A DNA stretch of 24,355 nt, taken from the NCBI GenBank assembly GCA_016783355.1, contig JADHWR010000012.1, positions 1 through 24,355 of the forward strand, given 5' to 3'. Origin of the DNA: Candidatus Omnitrophota bacterium. Lineage in GTDB: Bacteria; Omnitrophota; Gorgyraeia; Gygaellales; JAHJCI01. The position numbers and the translations under genes were made by a program. This document shows positions 12,001 to 24,000 of the stretch, piece by piece (position 1 is the stretch's first letter; each line of letters begins with the position of its first letter). The notes beneath the pieces were generated by a model. That model was not told the DNA's origin. It searched no databases and saw only the letters and a list, made by a program, of their open reading frames with translations.

Positions 12001-15000
12001 GCTACATTGGATGATGGCCGAGTCCTGTTGCTCAGTGAAGAAGAAGCCGGAGGCCTGGGCAAGAGAAACGGAAAGCATTTCTATCTGAATAACCTACGCT
12101 TTGAGCGCAAGAATAGATTCACCCATGTGCTCTGGAGAGATTATAGAGAAAAGGGTTGGAAGGCAGCAGAAGAGTTCTTTGAGAGGCATATAAACGAGCA
12201 CAGCAAGAATAGCTGGATTTACAACATCTTCTTGAAGTCCGGAGAAAGAGGGACATTAAAGCCGCTATTTGTGGTGTTGGAAGTAGGAATAGTCGGCATC
12301 ACCTTGCTGTTGCCTATGTTCTTAATGCTATTTACACACCTGTTATACAGAAGCCACTTCCGGGGCAGAATAGCCAGAAGAAAGAAAGTGGCGTCTAAGA
12401 AGACCGCAAAAATAACATCAAATAATACTGAGGAACAGGAAATTCGCACAAGGGTAGCTTCTGTAAACAGACACCTCTATCTCATCGGCCCGATAAGCGA
12501 TTACCTTGCCAGATTCTACAAGGTTAGCAGTGTGGGAGCGATGAGAGAGCTTATCAATAGCTTCTACCCGGAAGGACATCCAAAGAGAAGCGCTGCAATG
12601 GATGAACTGAAAAAGACCGACTTTGCCAACAGAGAAGCAAGATATGCATTTGTGGAAGAGTGGTTTGTCAAGCCCATTGCGTTTTTCCTCTTGGCATTGC
12701 TTATTCCGCAGCACGAAAAATGGGTAAATTATAATAAGGGCAAGATTAAGGATGCGGATTATCCTCCTTTCAGAGACCAGGATTTAAGGCGCTTGTTCGA
12801 ATTCTTAGGAGCCGATAGGGCGGATACATTTACTAAGGATAATGATCCGATATTGAAATTTGAACTGAGCGAGAAGGTGTCCGGATTATATGAAAAAGTA
12901 CATAACTTTACTGATACAAAGCAAAAGGATGCTCAGGATAAGTTAGAAAAAGAGATTAAGAAATTTGCGAAAACAGCAGATGAACAAATCCTAGGCGGCA
13001 AGAGTGAAGAAGGCAAAGTTAGACAGTGGTTGATTCAGCAGTATGAACAGGTGCACGGACTGAAATATCCTATATATCCATTACGCAGTAGGATTCCAGG
13101 ACGCCTCTTCGCAGTTGCTGCTGTAGCCACGATCCTTGCCTTTACAGGAATTATCGTATTCAGTAGTGTGAATGCGCTTATGGGTATTTGGGCTGTTCAG
13201 GCAGGGCTTGGGGCGAAGCTGCTTCACACCATTGTATCTTACAAATTTGCCTTAGCGCTGCTTATGACAGTAGTCGCGGGTGTGCTGATCAACGAAGTAG
13301 TAAAGATGGTCAAATACGTTGATTTTCATGTTATTGACTGGTCAAAAGGCTTATGGACAATACTCAAATCAGCCTCTAACTATAAATATGATAATCCTTC
13401 AATAAAGATTAAAGAGCAGTTCTTCCACAAGTATTTCTTCTGGATTTTTGCCTCTAACGGCCTGTTATGGTTTGCCAGCTTATACTATGGCGCAAATATA
13501 CAGGCTGCAGTGGCTACGGTTGCGGGTGTGGGAATTATCCTTGCTTCCGTGTTTAGATATGCCAAGACAAAAGGAATCTTTGCCAAATTAGGTGTATTTC
13601 TTGGCTTAGGTGTTTTAGGAACAGGGATTACCCTTGCCTTGATGTCAGATGGCTACTTGCCTGGATTTGCCTGGATAATCGGGTTCCCGATTCTTGCCTT
13701 AACCTCCAGAGAATCCATTAGAACATGGTGGTACCTCATGGTTGAGGCCAAGGCGATAGACCTTGAGAAAAAGCAAAGGTGGAACGTCTTCCATGCCTAT
13801 TCTGAAATAGCCAAAAAACAATTAAATAGAATAAGGATTATGGGCGCAGAATCAGAAAATGAGTTAATCGAAAAGCAATACTTAAAAGAAGTATTTACTG
13901 AGATTGTAATTGAAGGCAGCTTGATAAGACACTATCTCATTGATAAAACTGAGGCAGCCCAGCTTAGGAAAGTAGTAGACAATACCAATATCGCCAAGTT
14001 GCCTTATGTAAAAGACCCGCGTGCAAGAAAGCTGATCATTGAGTTCTTCAACTTTGTTGTCATGTTTGATCCCGGTGAGCTGGGGATGCGCTTAGCAAAT
14101 ATGGAGCTTCGCAGCTTAAGACCTTGGATTTACAAGGGTGTGGGAAAGAAGACAATCGTGCCGTTTAAGCTCTTTGAGATAGACACAGTTAATACCGCTA
14201 CTACGGAGGAGAAGGTTCCCGTAATGAAGTCTTCCTTTAGAATTGCCAAGGAACAGTTTAACTATTCCTGGAAGCAGTTCTTGAGAGAGATGTTTAAGGA
14301 AGTGGGAATTTACGGTAAGGACAGCGAACGCTTTATTGCTACACTTGCCCGTCCCGAGCCCCGCTTTAAGGAAACTGTTTTCGCTATCGCGCGTGAAATA
14401 GATGGTTCTTGGAAGAGATATTTAGACCAGTTGCTTGAAAGTGTAGATGTAGCCCAAAGAGAAGCTGTAGTGGATAAGCTTGCCAACACGAAAATGAGTC
14501 TTTCCGCGACAATTAAGGAATTGGCCGCTGTATTGGGCGTAAAAGAAGAGGATGCAGAGGCATTACTTATTGATCAAAAATCTAATCTGTTTAAGGGCTG
14601 GAAGCCAGCCGAGAACATTCAAAATAAGATTATTTACGATTGGATTATCTTCCGCGCGGATGGTTTCTTAAAGACCCAGATCTTTGCTGAGGAGTCCAGC
14701 ATCCTTTCATATAAGATTTTCTTAAAGAGTAAATTAAGGGCGGATGTAAGAGAAAAGTTGGGACGCGAACCTAGCGCTACAGAGGTGTTAGATGCAGCAA
14801 GAAGAATGTATCTTGAGCTTCATCCCGAGCAGCGTAATGAAATCGCGGGCAGAATTAAAGCTATTAAGACTGAATTGACAGAGCAGCTGAACAGAACTCC
14901 TTCGGATGAAGAAGTAGCCGTTCAGTTGGTTCTACATAGATTCTTGATGATCTGCGCCTGCCATGAAGATATTCAACCCGATAATCCAGAGAAGGGCGAT

Positions 15001-18000
15001 ATTAAGATTTTGATTGACCAGCTAGCCAGAAAACGTGGTTGGGGATTAAATGAATGCGCTATGAAAGACGGCGTTTATAAGACCTTGGTATCAAGAATTA
15101 ACAGCAATGACAAGAATAATCCAGCCTATTATGATTTTCCTGCGGCCTTTGGCGGTGAATGGAAGCCAAAGACCAATGTTTGGGGCGTTACCGCACGCTT
15201 TATCGAGCAATACTTAAAGGAAGTCGGCCAGCAGGATGCAGTTATTCATAACGCCGATAGAGACCATTTCTTCTACCCGGCAGAGGTGTTCCTGATGCCT
15301 TTCATCGCGTATCAATTTACCGAGAAAAAGGATTTAGGTTGGCTTTGTACGCGTTTAGAGGTATTTGTGGATGGATTTATGCCTGCGGCATCCGACCACA
15401 GAGTTGCCGAAGATGCCTGGAACTTAAGAGTAGTGTCTGTTGAATCAAAAATCGGTATGCACGCATTCTACGGTCCCGGAATCGTACGCTGGGACGCGAT
15501 GAGAATGTGGGGCTCCTATATGGATAATATCGAAGATACAGGCGCTGCGATTGAGGCATTAAAGAAAGGATGGAAAGGAAGCTTTACGCCGTGGTTTAGA
15601 TGGACAAGGCCCAGAGAGATGATTCTAGGTTCAATACCCGCCTTCCAGAATAGATTCGGTGGTTTAGCCACCGATTCATTCTTACAGCCGCACTTCCAGC
15701 AGCTATTGAAAAGTGACAAATTACACTGGACGGAGAAGCTTTCGCTTTTCGAGAACTTCGATTTCTACTTTAATAAGCCGATAATACCTCGCTACAACCT
15801 GATGATATTCTTGTTTGCCTTCTTCTTAAGCTTTACTCCTTTTGCCTATCTTTCTGTGCCGCTATTCTTTATCTGCGCGCAATTTATCTTCTCCGAGGCA
15901 ATTACCGTAGCTGGGGCTAGACTATTTATCAGTCAGTCCAAGCCGAACTTGCCCAGATGGATTCCTCGTGCTTTCAGCGGAGTCGCTAACTGGATAGTGG
16001 GATACGCGCACTACGTAAAGAGATTCTGGAGCCTGGTATTTACCTTCTTACCTTTGATTCCCATCCATGATGAGAAAGTAAGAAGTACATTTGAAGGCAA
16101 GGCTGGACTATTCACTTCCGGTATTAAAGATATTTACTATCCGCAATTAAGTTTTGCGGAGCTCTACAGAACGTTTAAAGTTGCAATTACGTGGGGTGTG
16201 TTGCTTTCAGCAATCCTGTTCTTTGCGCCGGCTCATCCATATGCTGTAATAGGACAGTTGTTCTTCTATGCATTCCCCATTGCCTTTATCTTCGGTCCAT
16301 TTATGAAGAATGGATACACCAACAAGTCTATTACCGCAAGCATACTCTTGACTATCATTGCAATTAATGTCCACATTATTTGGCCTGTAGTACCTCTGTG
16401 GACTGCGCTAGCGGCTTGGATTCTCCCCGCTGCCTATACAGTTTCTAAGAATAGAACGAATGTTTCTGGAATGTATGAATATTTCGCTAATAACGCGATT
16501 ATCAGAGGCATCGGCCAAGGATTTATCGTATTCGGATATGTCTTTGTAGAATCAGCGTTGCATATACTTTTTGCAATTCCGGTAATTGCATATGCATTAA
16601 TAAGGAATGCATTTAGTCCTACTAAGGTCCACTCATTCCTGAAAGAAAAATACACCGAATTAGTAGGAGAAGACCTGCTAGAGTGGTTCACTAAGATTAA
16701 GGTAAGGTCCAAACAAGGAAAGAAAAAGCCGGAGCATGAGCCGCTAACCTTGGAGAAGTTTTATTATGGCACCAACGGCGGAGAATATGATAAGCAAACA
16801 AAGTGCTTTAGCGAAGGGGCAAAGAGCAAAAGTGCAAAATGGGTTTCCAGAGCGCACGGTATAGTTGTTACAGCAGCCTTAGTAGCTAGTGCCGTTTCTT
16901 ATATACCTTTTGGATGGGCAATTGCCGTAATCGCCGCATCAAATGTAGTTTTTGCACTTAGCAATATCAAGAGAATCCGCAAGACCTATGATGCCCAAGG
17001 AAAAGAGACTTCTGTATGGGCAACGCTACGCATAGCGTTTGTATACGGATATGTCTCACCTGCATTCTTCTTATTTGCTGATATGTGGAAGTGGCTGAAG
17101 CAAGGAACTGATAAAGCTAAGAAAGATGAGGGTGTGGTTTCCCCCTTCGCGGCAGAACCGGGCGTATTCATAAAATACAAAGACCTTAAAGGTTCATTTA
17201 ATGATGATTTAGAATGCAGTCTTGGCTTATCAAGAGAGAAAGGCAAAAGATTCATACCTTTTGGCAAAGATTCAGCTAAGCTAGCCGCACTCCTTAATTA
17301 CTCCTTAGATACATTAGAAGACTTAATCCTGACCTCTAACAATGATGCCTTAAAGCAATACCTACAGGAAATCCTAAACCATGTTAATAACCGCGCACCA
17401 CCTATTGTAATAAGAGTATCCTCTGCGCTTCCTGTAGACTCAGCAAGATACTTCAATCAGCATAGGGTAGAAGTAATCTTAAATGAAAGATTTGCTAAAG
17501 AATTACTTAGTGCTTACGACACCTATCCTATAATCAGATACATGCTTGCTGAGCGTCTCTTCCATGAATTAGGCCACAGCAATTCCTGTAAGACGCCTAT
17601 CGAAGAAAAACAAGAAGAAGCAGTACTTATTTTAAACGACGCCCTCCTACATTTCCTCGAAGCCAGCTCTATAGAAGACGGTAAAGTCATTGAGACCCAG
17701 GTAGTCAATTTCCTTCGTGCCGAACAACCTCCTTATTTATCCAAAGCCAATCTCGACTATTTTAGTTTTTTAACAAGTCTGATTCCTCTTTCTGATTCGG
17801 ATCGGAAGAAGGCAATAGACCAATATCTTGAGCCAATATATAGATTATCCTGCTTCACAGACAGAGAGATAAATAAGATGTCTGCTGATGAGTTAGCAGA
17901 CATAATTCGAAGAGTCATTGCTTTTTCTAACGGAGAAGGCCTGTCTCAGTTTGATCTGCAAGAGAAGTTCCTCCTTTATTCAGCAGCTCCTGGCACAGGC

Positions 18001-21000
18001 AAAAGTGAAGTTATGGAGGCTACTTTTGAAGGAAGGAAAGATAAAGATACTGGAAAGCATATACCAGGGAAATATGAGGATATGATTGATAAGCTTATCC
18101 TTTATCATACCAGAGACCCAAGAGTTGATAAAAAAGGCCTGTGCGAAAAAGATGGAGTTAAATATCATTTTCGTGACTTCAAGAGATTAAGAGAACTTAG
18201 TAAAGCCCATAATGTGGCTTTAACCTGGATAAATAAACAACACCAAGGCATGGCAACAAAAGATTTCCCAGAAGAGAGTGTAGTAATAAGAAATGTTAAT
18301 GGAGCAGAAGCTTTGCAAGTGGGAGATAAAATAGTTGGAGTAGATAAAGACTCTAAGACAATAACCTTAAAGAGTGGTCAGCAAGAGACCCATTTTACTA
18401 AAGACCAAATAAATATACCTGCTGATAGGCCAGGGGTACTCCTGCCTGGAGATAAAGTTACAGCAGTAACCGGAGATACTGTGGAAGTAACACGTCCGAT
18501 AAGAGGTTTATCTTCAGTCTTTAGAGGCAAAAAGCCAGTTATTTTGGAAGGTGGATATGGTTGGTTTGTAACTTTGAGAAAGGAGTATGCCTATAAAGGT
18601 ATTCTTACTATTTTTATATCTCCTTTTACATCTGAAGGTTATAGAAGAAGAAAAGATGAAACCCGCTGGATTGATAGAGAGTTTAGAACGGTCAAAGAGA
18701 AAATGCTTGCTTATTTGGTACTTTATCAGATAACCAAACGCGAGCAAAGAGATGAAGGGATTGACTTGCGTGCAGAAGAAAATATACGTGCTGAAATAAT
18801 CCGTTATGTACACAGGTTAGCACCTTCACTTGACTCAGTTGATTTTATGGAACATTTCTTTGGCCTTTTAGAAGTTTTTGATAAGTCTAAGGTAACCAAG
18901 GATATAAAATCATTATTGCGCAATACCGAGATAATTGAATCAGATGGTTTCTTACACGATCTGAATGTTCTGTTAAGGTTGTTTAAGAAGCCCGGAATTG
19001 ACTCTAATGATAAAGATAAAATTGCTTTGGCTAAGGCAATGGCTTATGAAATAAGCCGGCGGATCAGTTCACGAGAAGGAGCAATAGCTTTCCTTCGTAA
19101 TAAGCGAGAAGAGTTTGGAGAAGGTGGAACCGACCCGGAAAACGATAGATACAATCGTGTTCTGGAAGGGGTTGTGCAGATACTTAACAGAGGCGACTAT
19201 GACCTTGAGATTGCTAATCCTTGGGCCTGGACTGCTAAGGCATTTAGAGACTTTATTAATAGAGTTACTGAGCAGTTTTCTTATGCCTTCTTCGCTCATC
19301 AAGTCAAGGCTATGCGTGATGCTGCCAGGAATTGCGATTTAAAGATGTTTCCTCAACCAAGGCAAAATACTCAGCGGTTTTCTACTTTCGCTCCACGTCC
19401 GGATATATACATAAGACATAAAGACCTCAAGGACGCCTTTAATGATAATTTAGAATGCAGTCTTGATTTATCTAAACCTCAAGGTCAAAGATTCTCAAGC
19501 AAGGGTCAGTCTTCAGTGGCCTTTGCAAGGTTATTAAATAATGCCTTGGATTCTTTAGGGCAATTAGTAGCCCATAATCCAGAGCTTGATGCTTACTTTA
19601 AGGAACTTTTACAATCACCTGATAATAGAGCACCGCCGAAAGGTACAATTAAAGGTATAAGAATCAGAGTTAACTCGAACCTTCCTGCTGATGCAGTCAG
19701 ATACTACAATAGAGAAGCACAGGAAGTTGAATTTATCTTCAATGAAAGATTTATTAAGGAACTTCTTTCAGCCTATGATACCTATCCTATCACAAGATTC
19801 ATTCTTGCTGAACGCCTCTTCCATGAATTAGGCCATACCAATACAAATCAAGATATCTCCAAAGAACGAGAAGAAGAAGCCTTGCTTATCTTGAGCGATG
19901 CTCAGCTACGCTATTTTTATTTAAAGACCTTAGAAAAAGGTGAATCTATAGAGGCTCAAATACTCAATGTTATCAGAACAAAAATTGAGTATTTGCAGAC
20001 CAGGAATATTAAATACTTTGGACTCTTGAATGAAATTTTTCTTCTTAGTAACCAGTTAAGAATAGAAAGAATAAATGCTTACCTCAACCAGATCTATCAC
20101 CTATCTGCTTTGAACGATAAGGAGATAGAATCTATGCCTCCCGGAGAATTGGCTAGAATTATAGAGTCCCATGATTTATCCATACCGATATTCCACTTTT
20201 TAAATAAATTTGTGTTATTTTCTGCTGCTCCTGGTTCTGGTAAGGGTAGTGTAGAAAAGATGCTCTTTACAGGCGAAATTGCACTTTATTCACATATAAC
20301 CGATAAATGCACCCTATTTCATACCCGAGCAATAAGATTAGATAAAGGAGAAAAAAATGGTGTTCAATATTATTTTGTTACTGAAGAGCAATTGCTCAAA
20401 TTGAATAAAAAAGGATTAGTAGAGATTGTCTGGGTTAATCATCAGCTTCAAGGTTTAGCTAAAGAGAATTTTAGAATGAATTTGACTATCAATAAGGCCG
20501 ATCTTAAACCTGGCAGGCTTTCAGTTGTTTTTACTAGTGATCCACAAAAAGCACAGAAAGAGGATTATATTTTATGTCCTGAAGGTGAAGAAGACCAAAT
20601 AATAAGTGAAAACAGAGAGTATATAAAAGTAAGTCGCTTAATAAAAGGCATGGATTTTGTCAGTAGAAATAAAAAATGCGTAAGGTTAGAAGGTGGATAT
20701 GGTTGGTTTCTGAGATTGAAATCAAGATATCCGGATATTTTGACAATTTTTATTTCACCCTTTAAGCAAGATGAGATCATTTTCAGAGCTAAAAACACAA
20801 AATGGATAGATAAGAGATTTTCTACACCTGTAGAACGACTTATTGCGCATAAGAAGTTAGCAGACATAAGGGTACGGTTAAGAAAAGAGAAGATTGATGT
20901 GGTCAGAGATAAAGATATAAAGAAAGAAGTGGAGTCAGCAAGATTAGAAGATACAAACTTTGGAAAACCTCTGCAGACAGCTATAGTAAATGCTGAGATA

Positions 21001-24000
21001 ATTGAATCCGATGATTTTAAGAAAGACATAAATGAGTTATTGAAATTATTTGAAAAAAAAGGACTTACTGCGAAGGAAGACTTTGCCATCGCGAAGACTC
21101 TTGCTTATGAAGTTAATGGGCGTTTGGTGATTGATAGAGGGCCAAAACAATTTAGTCGCCAGAAGCCCACCGGACCTGTATCAGGAGAGTCAAGTTATGA
21201 GAGGTATAATAGGGTATTAGAGGGCGTAGTGCAGATAATGCATAGAGGGGAATATGATGTGATTATTTTAAATCCTTTTGCTTATACCGAGGAAAAACAA
21301 ATTAAGATTTTAATTGATAGTTCAGATAAATTTAGTCGTGCCTTCTTTATCCATCAAGTCAAGGCTATGCGTGATGCTGCCAGGAATTGCGATTTAAAGA
21401 TGTTTGCTTTAGGCAGTAATGATTTCAACCACACCAAAGAATTTAGAAACTTGCTAGCTTATTTCGGCAATAATTCTAAAAGATTAATTAAACAGTTATA
21501 TGCCTGGCAGAAGGAATATAGGGAATTATTAGGAGAAGAGATTTCTATAGACAAATTATTAAAGAGAGAATTTTTCCTGGTTACCGATGAAAATGGTAAG
21601 TACACCGGCAAAATTAGACCACGTGATTTATGTCATAAAGATGGAACCTGGCATAGAAGTGTTTCGATTCTAGCTGTAGACAAGGAAGGCAGGCTCTTAA
21701 GACAGCAACGTTCATTTAATAAAGATAGATTTCCTGATGCATTTGATATTTCTGTTGGAGGACATCAGGGTTTAGAAGAGGTTACACAAGTTGCAGCCAT
21801 AAAAGAATTAGAGGAAGAGATTTTTAGCGAAAAATATAAGGTTGATAAAACTAGATTAATTCAGGTTACTCAAGAGGCAGAAATTAGACATCAATGGGTG
21901 TATCCAGACGCGCAAGATAATGAATGGACCACCATTTTTATTTATTTTATTCTCGATGAAGAGAAAGAAAAGATTAGCTATCAGATAAATGAAGTAGAAC
22001 CTTCTGGTTGTAAATGGGTTGATTTTGAAGAAGAAAAGGCAAGATATCAAGAAAATCCTAAACAATATGCTGCTGGCTTTAGGAGAATATTTACCAACGA
22101 ATCGTTATATTCTAAGATTTTGTCTATGGTGAGATTATATGCAGATTTTACCCCCTCAGGCATTACAAAAGAGGAAATTGGCACTTTTGAAGAAAATAAA
22201 ACTCTAACTGAATTATTAGAAAAATTTACATCTAATGTACCTGCTTTAATAAAGGTAATCCAAGAAAGGATTAATTCCCAGAAAAACACAGTTTCTTCTA
22301 AAGAATCCTCTTTATTTAAAATTACTCCCGAGAGCCCTCTTATTATCCAGGAGGAAGATGGGGCAATTAAGATAACCTATGAGGATTTACAGAATCTAAA
22401 GGAAGTTCTGCCCAAGGTTCTTAAAGAATATGATGCGCGCGGTAATGATGAATTTTTCAGTCCTGAAATTCTGGTTTTATTAGGTTTGGGTTTAGGCACA
22501 GCAACTTTTAATTCCCACCATGGTAAGGAGTCTTTACAACCAGGTGATGTCTTTTTGGTTAGTGGAGATAATGGTCCTACGACGCCAAAGATGTGTAAGT
22601 ACCTTTCTTTAGGTCTAAGAGTAACAGGGGTAAATGTTGTGGATTTGGGTGTTCGCGTAAGTGGTCAGCTTTACAGTTCTATATTTAGGTTAGGTGCTCA
22701 AGGAGGACTTTATATTACCCGCTCCCATGTTGAGGTAGGCGTAAATGGATTTAAGCCCGTTGTAGGAAAAACCACCCTTTATGGTGAGATGATTAAGCAA
22801 ATAGGTCAACAGATTGAGGAAGGCTTAAGGGTTATGCCTGAAAGTGATTGGGGCAATACCATTACCAATATAACCAAACTAACCACAGCTATATATCAAG
22901 CAGGATTACAACAAGAGTTTGCTGATTTAATAAATATCCTTAAAGACACATCTCTTAAGATTGCTGTTGATTTTGGTGGTGGTTCAGCCACAGGGTATGT
23001 GGAATTTGTCAAGCAAATGTTGGGTGATAAATTGGTTAAGGTTTTTCGCCAGAAATCTGACCCTTATTGTACAAAGGGTCTACCTGACCCTTCAAGAGCT
23101 GATGATAAATGTTTAGGTCACCCTGAATCTTCTGGAGAGGAAAGTATAATTGAGTGGTCAAAGAAGCATCCTGGTGTAGTTATTTTCTGTTTTGACCTAG
23201 ATACCGATAGATGCGGTATTGTTATCAGTGGGAGGCTCTATAAGGGAGATCTCCTGTTTTACCCTGTTATTGAATACATCCTTAACCTTTCGGCCTATAA
23301 AGAGCATCATAAAGAATTCTACTATGATGCAAGGATGAATCCTGCTATCAGAGAGTTAATTGAGCATTTTGGAGGTGTTGCCAAAATACATCCTAAGGGC
23401 CACTCTAAGGTTAAAGCCACGGTTGAGAAATCTATGCGAGAGCTTAGCCAAGGCCAAGGTTTTGATTCAGTTGAAGAATTTGTTAGTTCAACCGCTTTTA
23501 AGAACTTTCAGATGGAATATTCTCTGCACCCATTCATTACTATCGACACAGGTACCTGTATTGATGATGCTTTAAGATTTATGTTTGCCTGGCTAGATGT
23601 CTTTATTCAGATAATAACAGAACATAAAAAACCGGATTGGTTATTAGAAGACTATTTGAGTTATCTAAAAGAGGATAACATCATCACCAGGTGGTTTTCT
23701 CTCAGTGAACAACGCACCCCAATGCAGGAGGAATACAAGAAGGTTCTTATGAACCAGATGAAGGATGTGGTGGTAAACGCATTTGAAGAAAGGGATGATT
23801 TTGAATATGTATTCTGGCAAGAGTTTAAGAAGAGTTCCAAACCATTTACCTTGCTTGATATCGAAGGCGTTTATTATTTTGTAACACCTTTAGGAATATT
23901 CTATTGGGGTTGGTCAAATACTTCACCCAAGGTTGCCTTTGGCGCACATGCTCAAGATAAAGATAATCTTATCAAACTCACCCGCATAATGCTGGCAATT

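Larger units (their letters stand above)
17155..19350 (+). repeat. Metallopeptidase/kinase-like module, copy 1
   Basis: Residues 5719-6450. This whole segment is repeated at 19396-21405 with the same order of parts: an entry motif (KDLK, FND, LECSL), the HELGH domain, a helical spacer, the guanylate-kinase-like P-loop domain, a helical tail, and the closing HQVKAMRDAARNCDLKMF. Protein similarity is strongest in the HELGH block and at the closing motif. Offsets are 2,238 bases at the start and 2,055 at the end, because copy 2 has shorter internal loops. Confidence 0.9.
19396..21405 (+). repeat. Metallopeptidase/kinase-like module, copy 2
   Basis: Residues 6466-7135 repeat the preceding module directly after a short spacer (FPQPRQNTQRFSTFAP). 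It starts with the same KDLKDAFNDNLECSLDLS entry and ends with the identical closing motif. Loops are shorter than in copy 1. Both copies keep HELGH and P-loop, so neither has visibly decayed. Confidence 0.9.

Noticed and set aside
14758..14943. LGREPSATEV and LNRTPSDEEVA look like sigma-70 region 3 motifs
   Set aside because: No other sigma-factor region is present and the segment lies next to a glycosyltransferase core; probably a generic helical motif, perhaps a small duplication.
19115..19342. Plus-strand frame 2 open frame of 75 codons
   Set aside because: Overlaps the tail of repeat copy 1, whose frame 1 protein is conserved in copy 2; this one is a chance shadow.
20565..21089. Minus-strand open frame of 174 codons, longest of many on that strand
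   Set aside because: It lies opposite the conserved second kinase-like domain; its translation is Ser/Phe/Leu-rich with no motif, as expected of an antisense shadow.
23360..23575. Plus-strand frame 2 open frame of 71 codons
   Set aside because: Lies within the phosphohexomutase domain, where frame 1 encodes family motifs.
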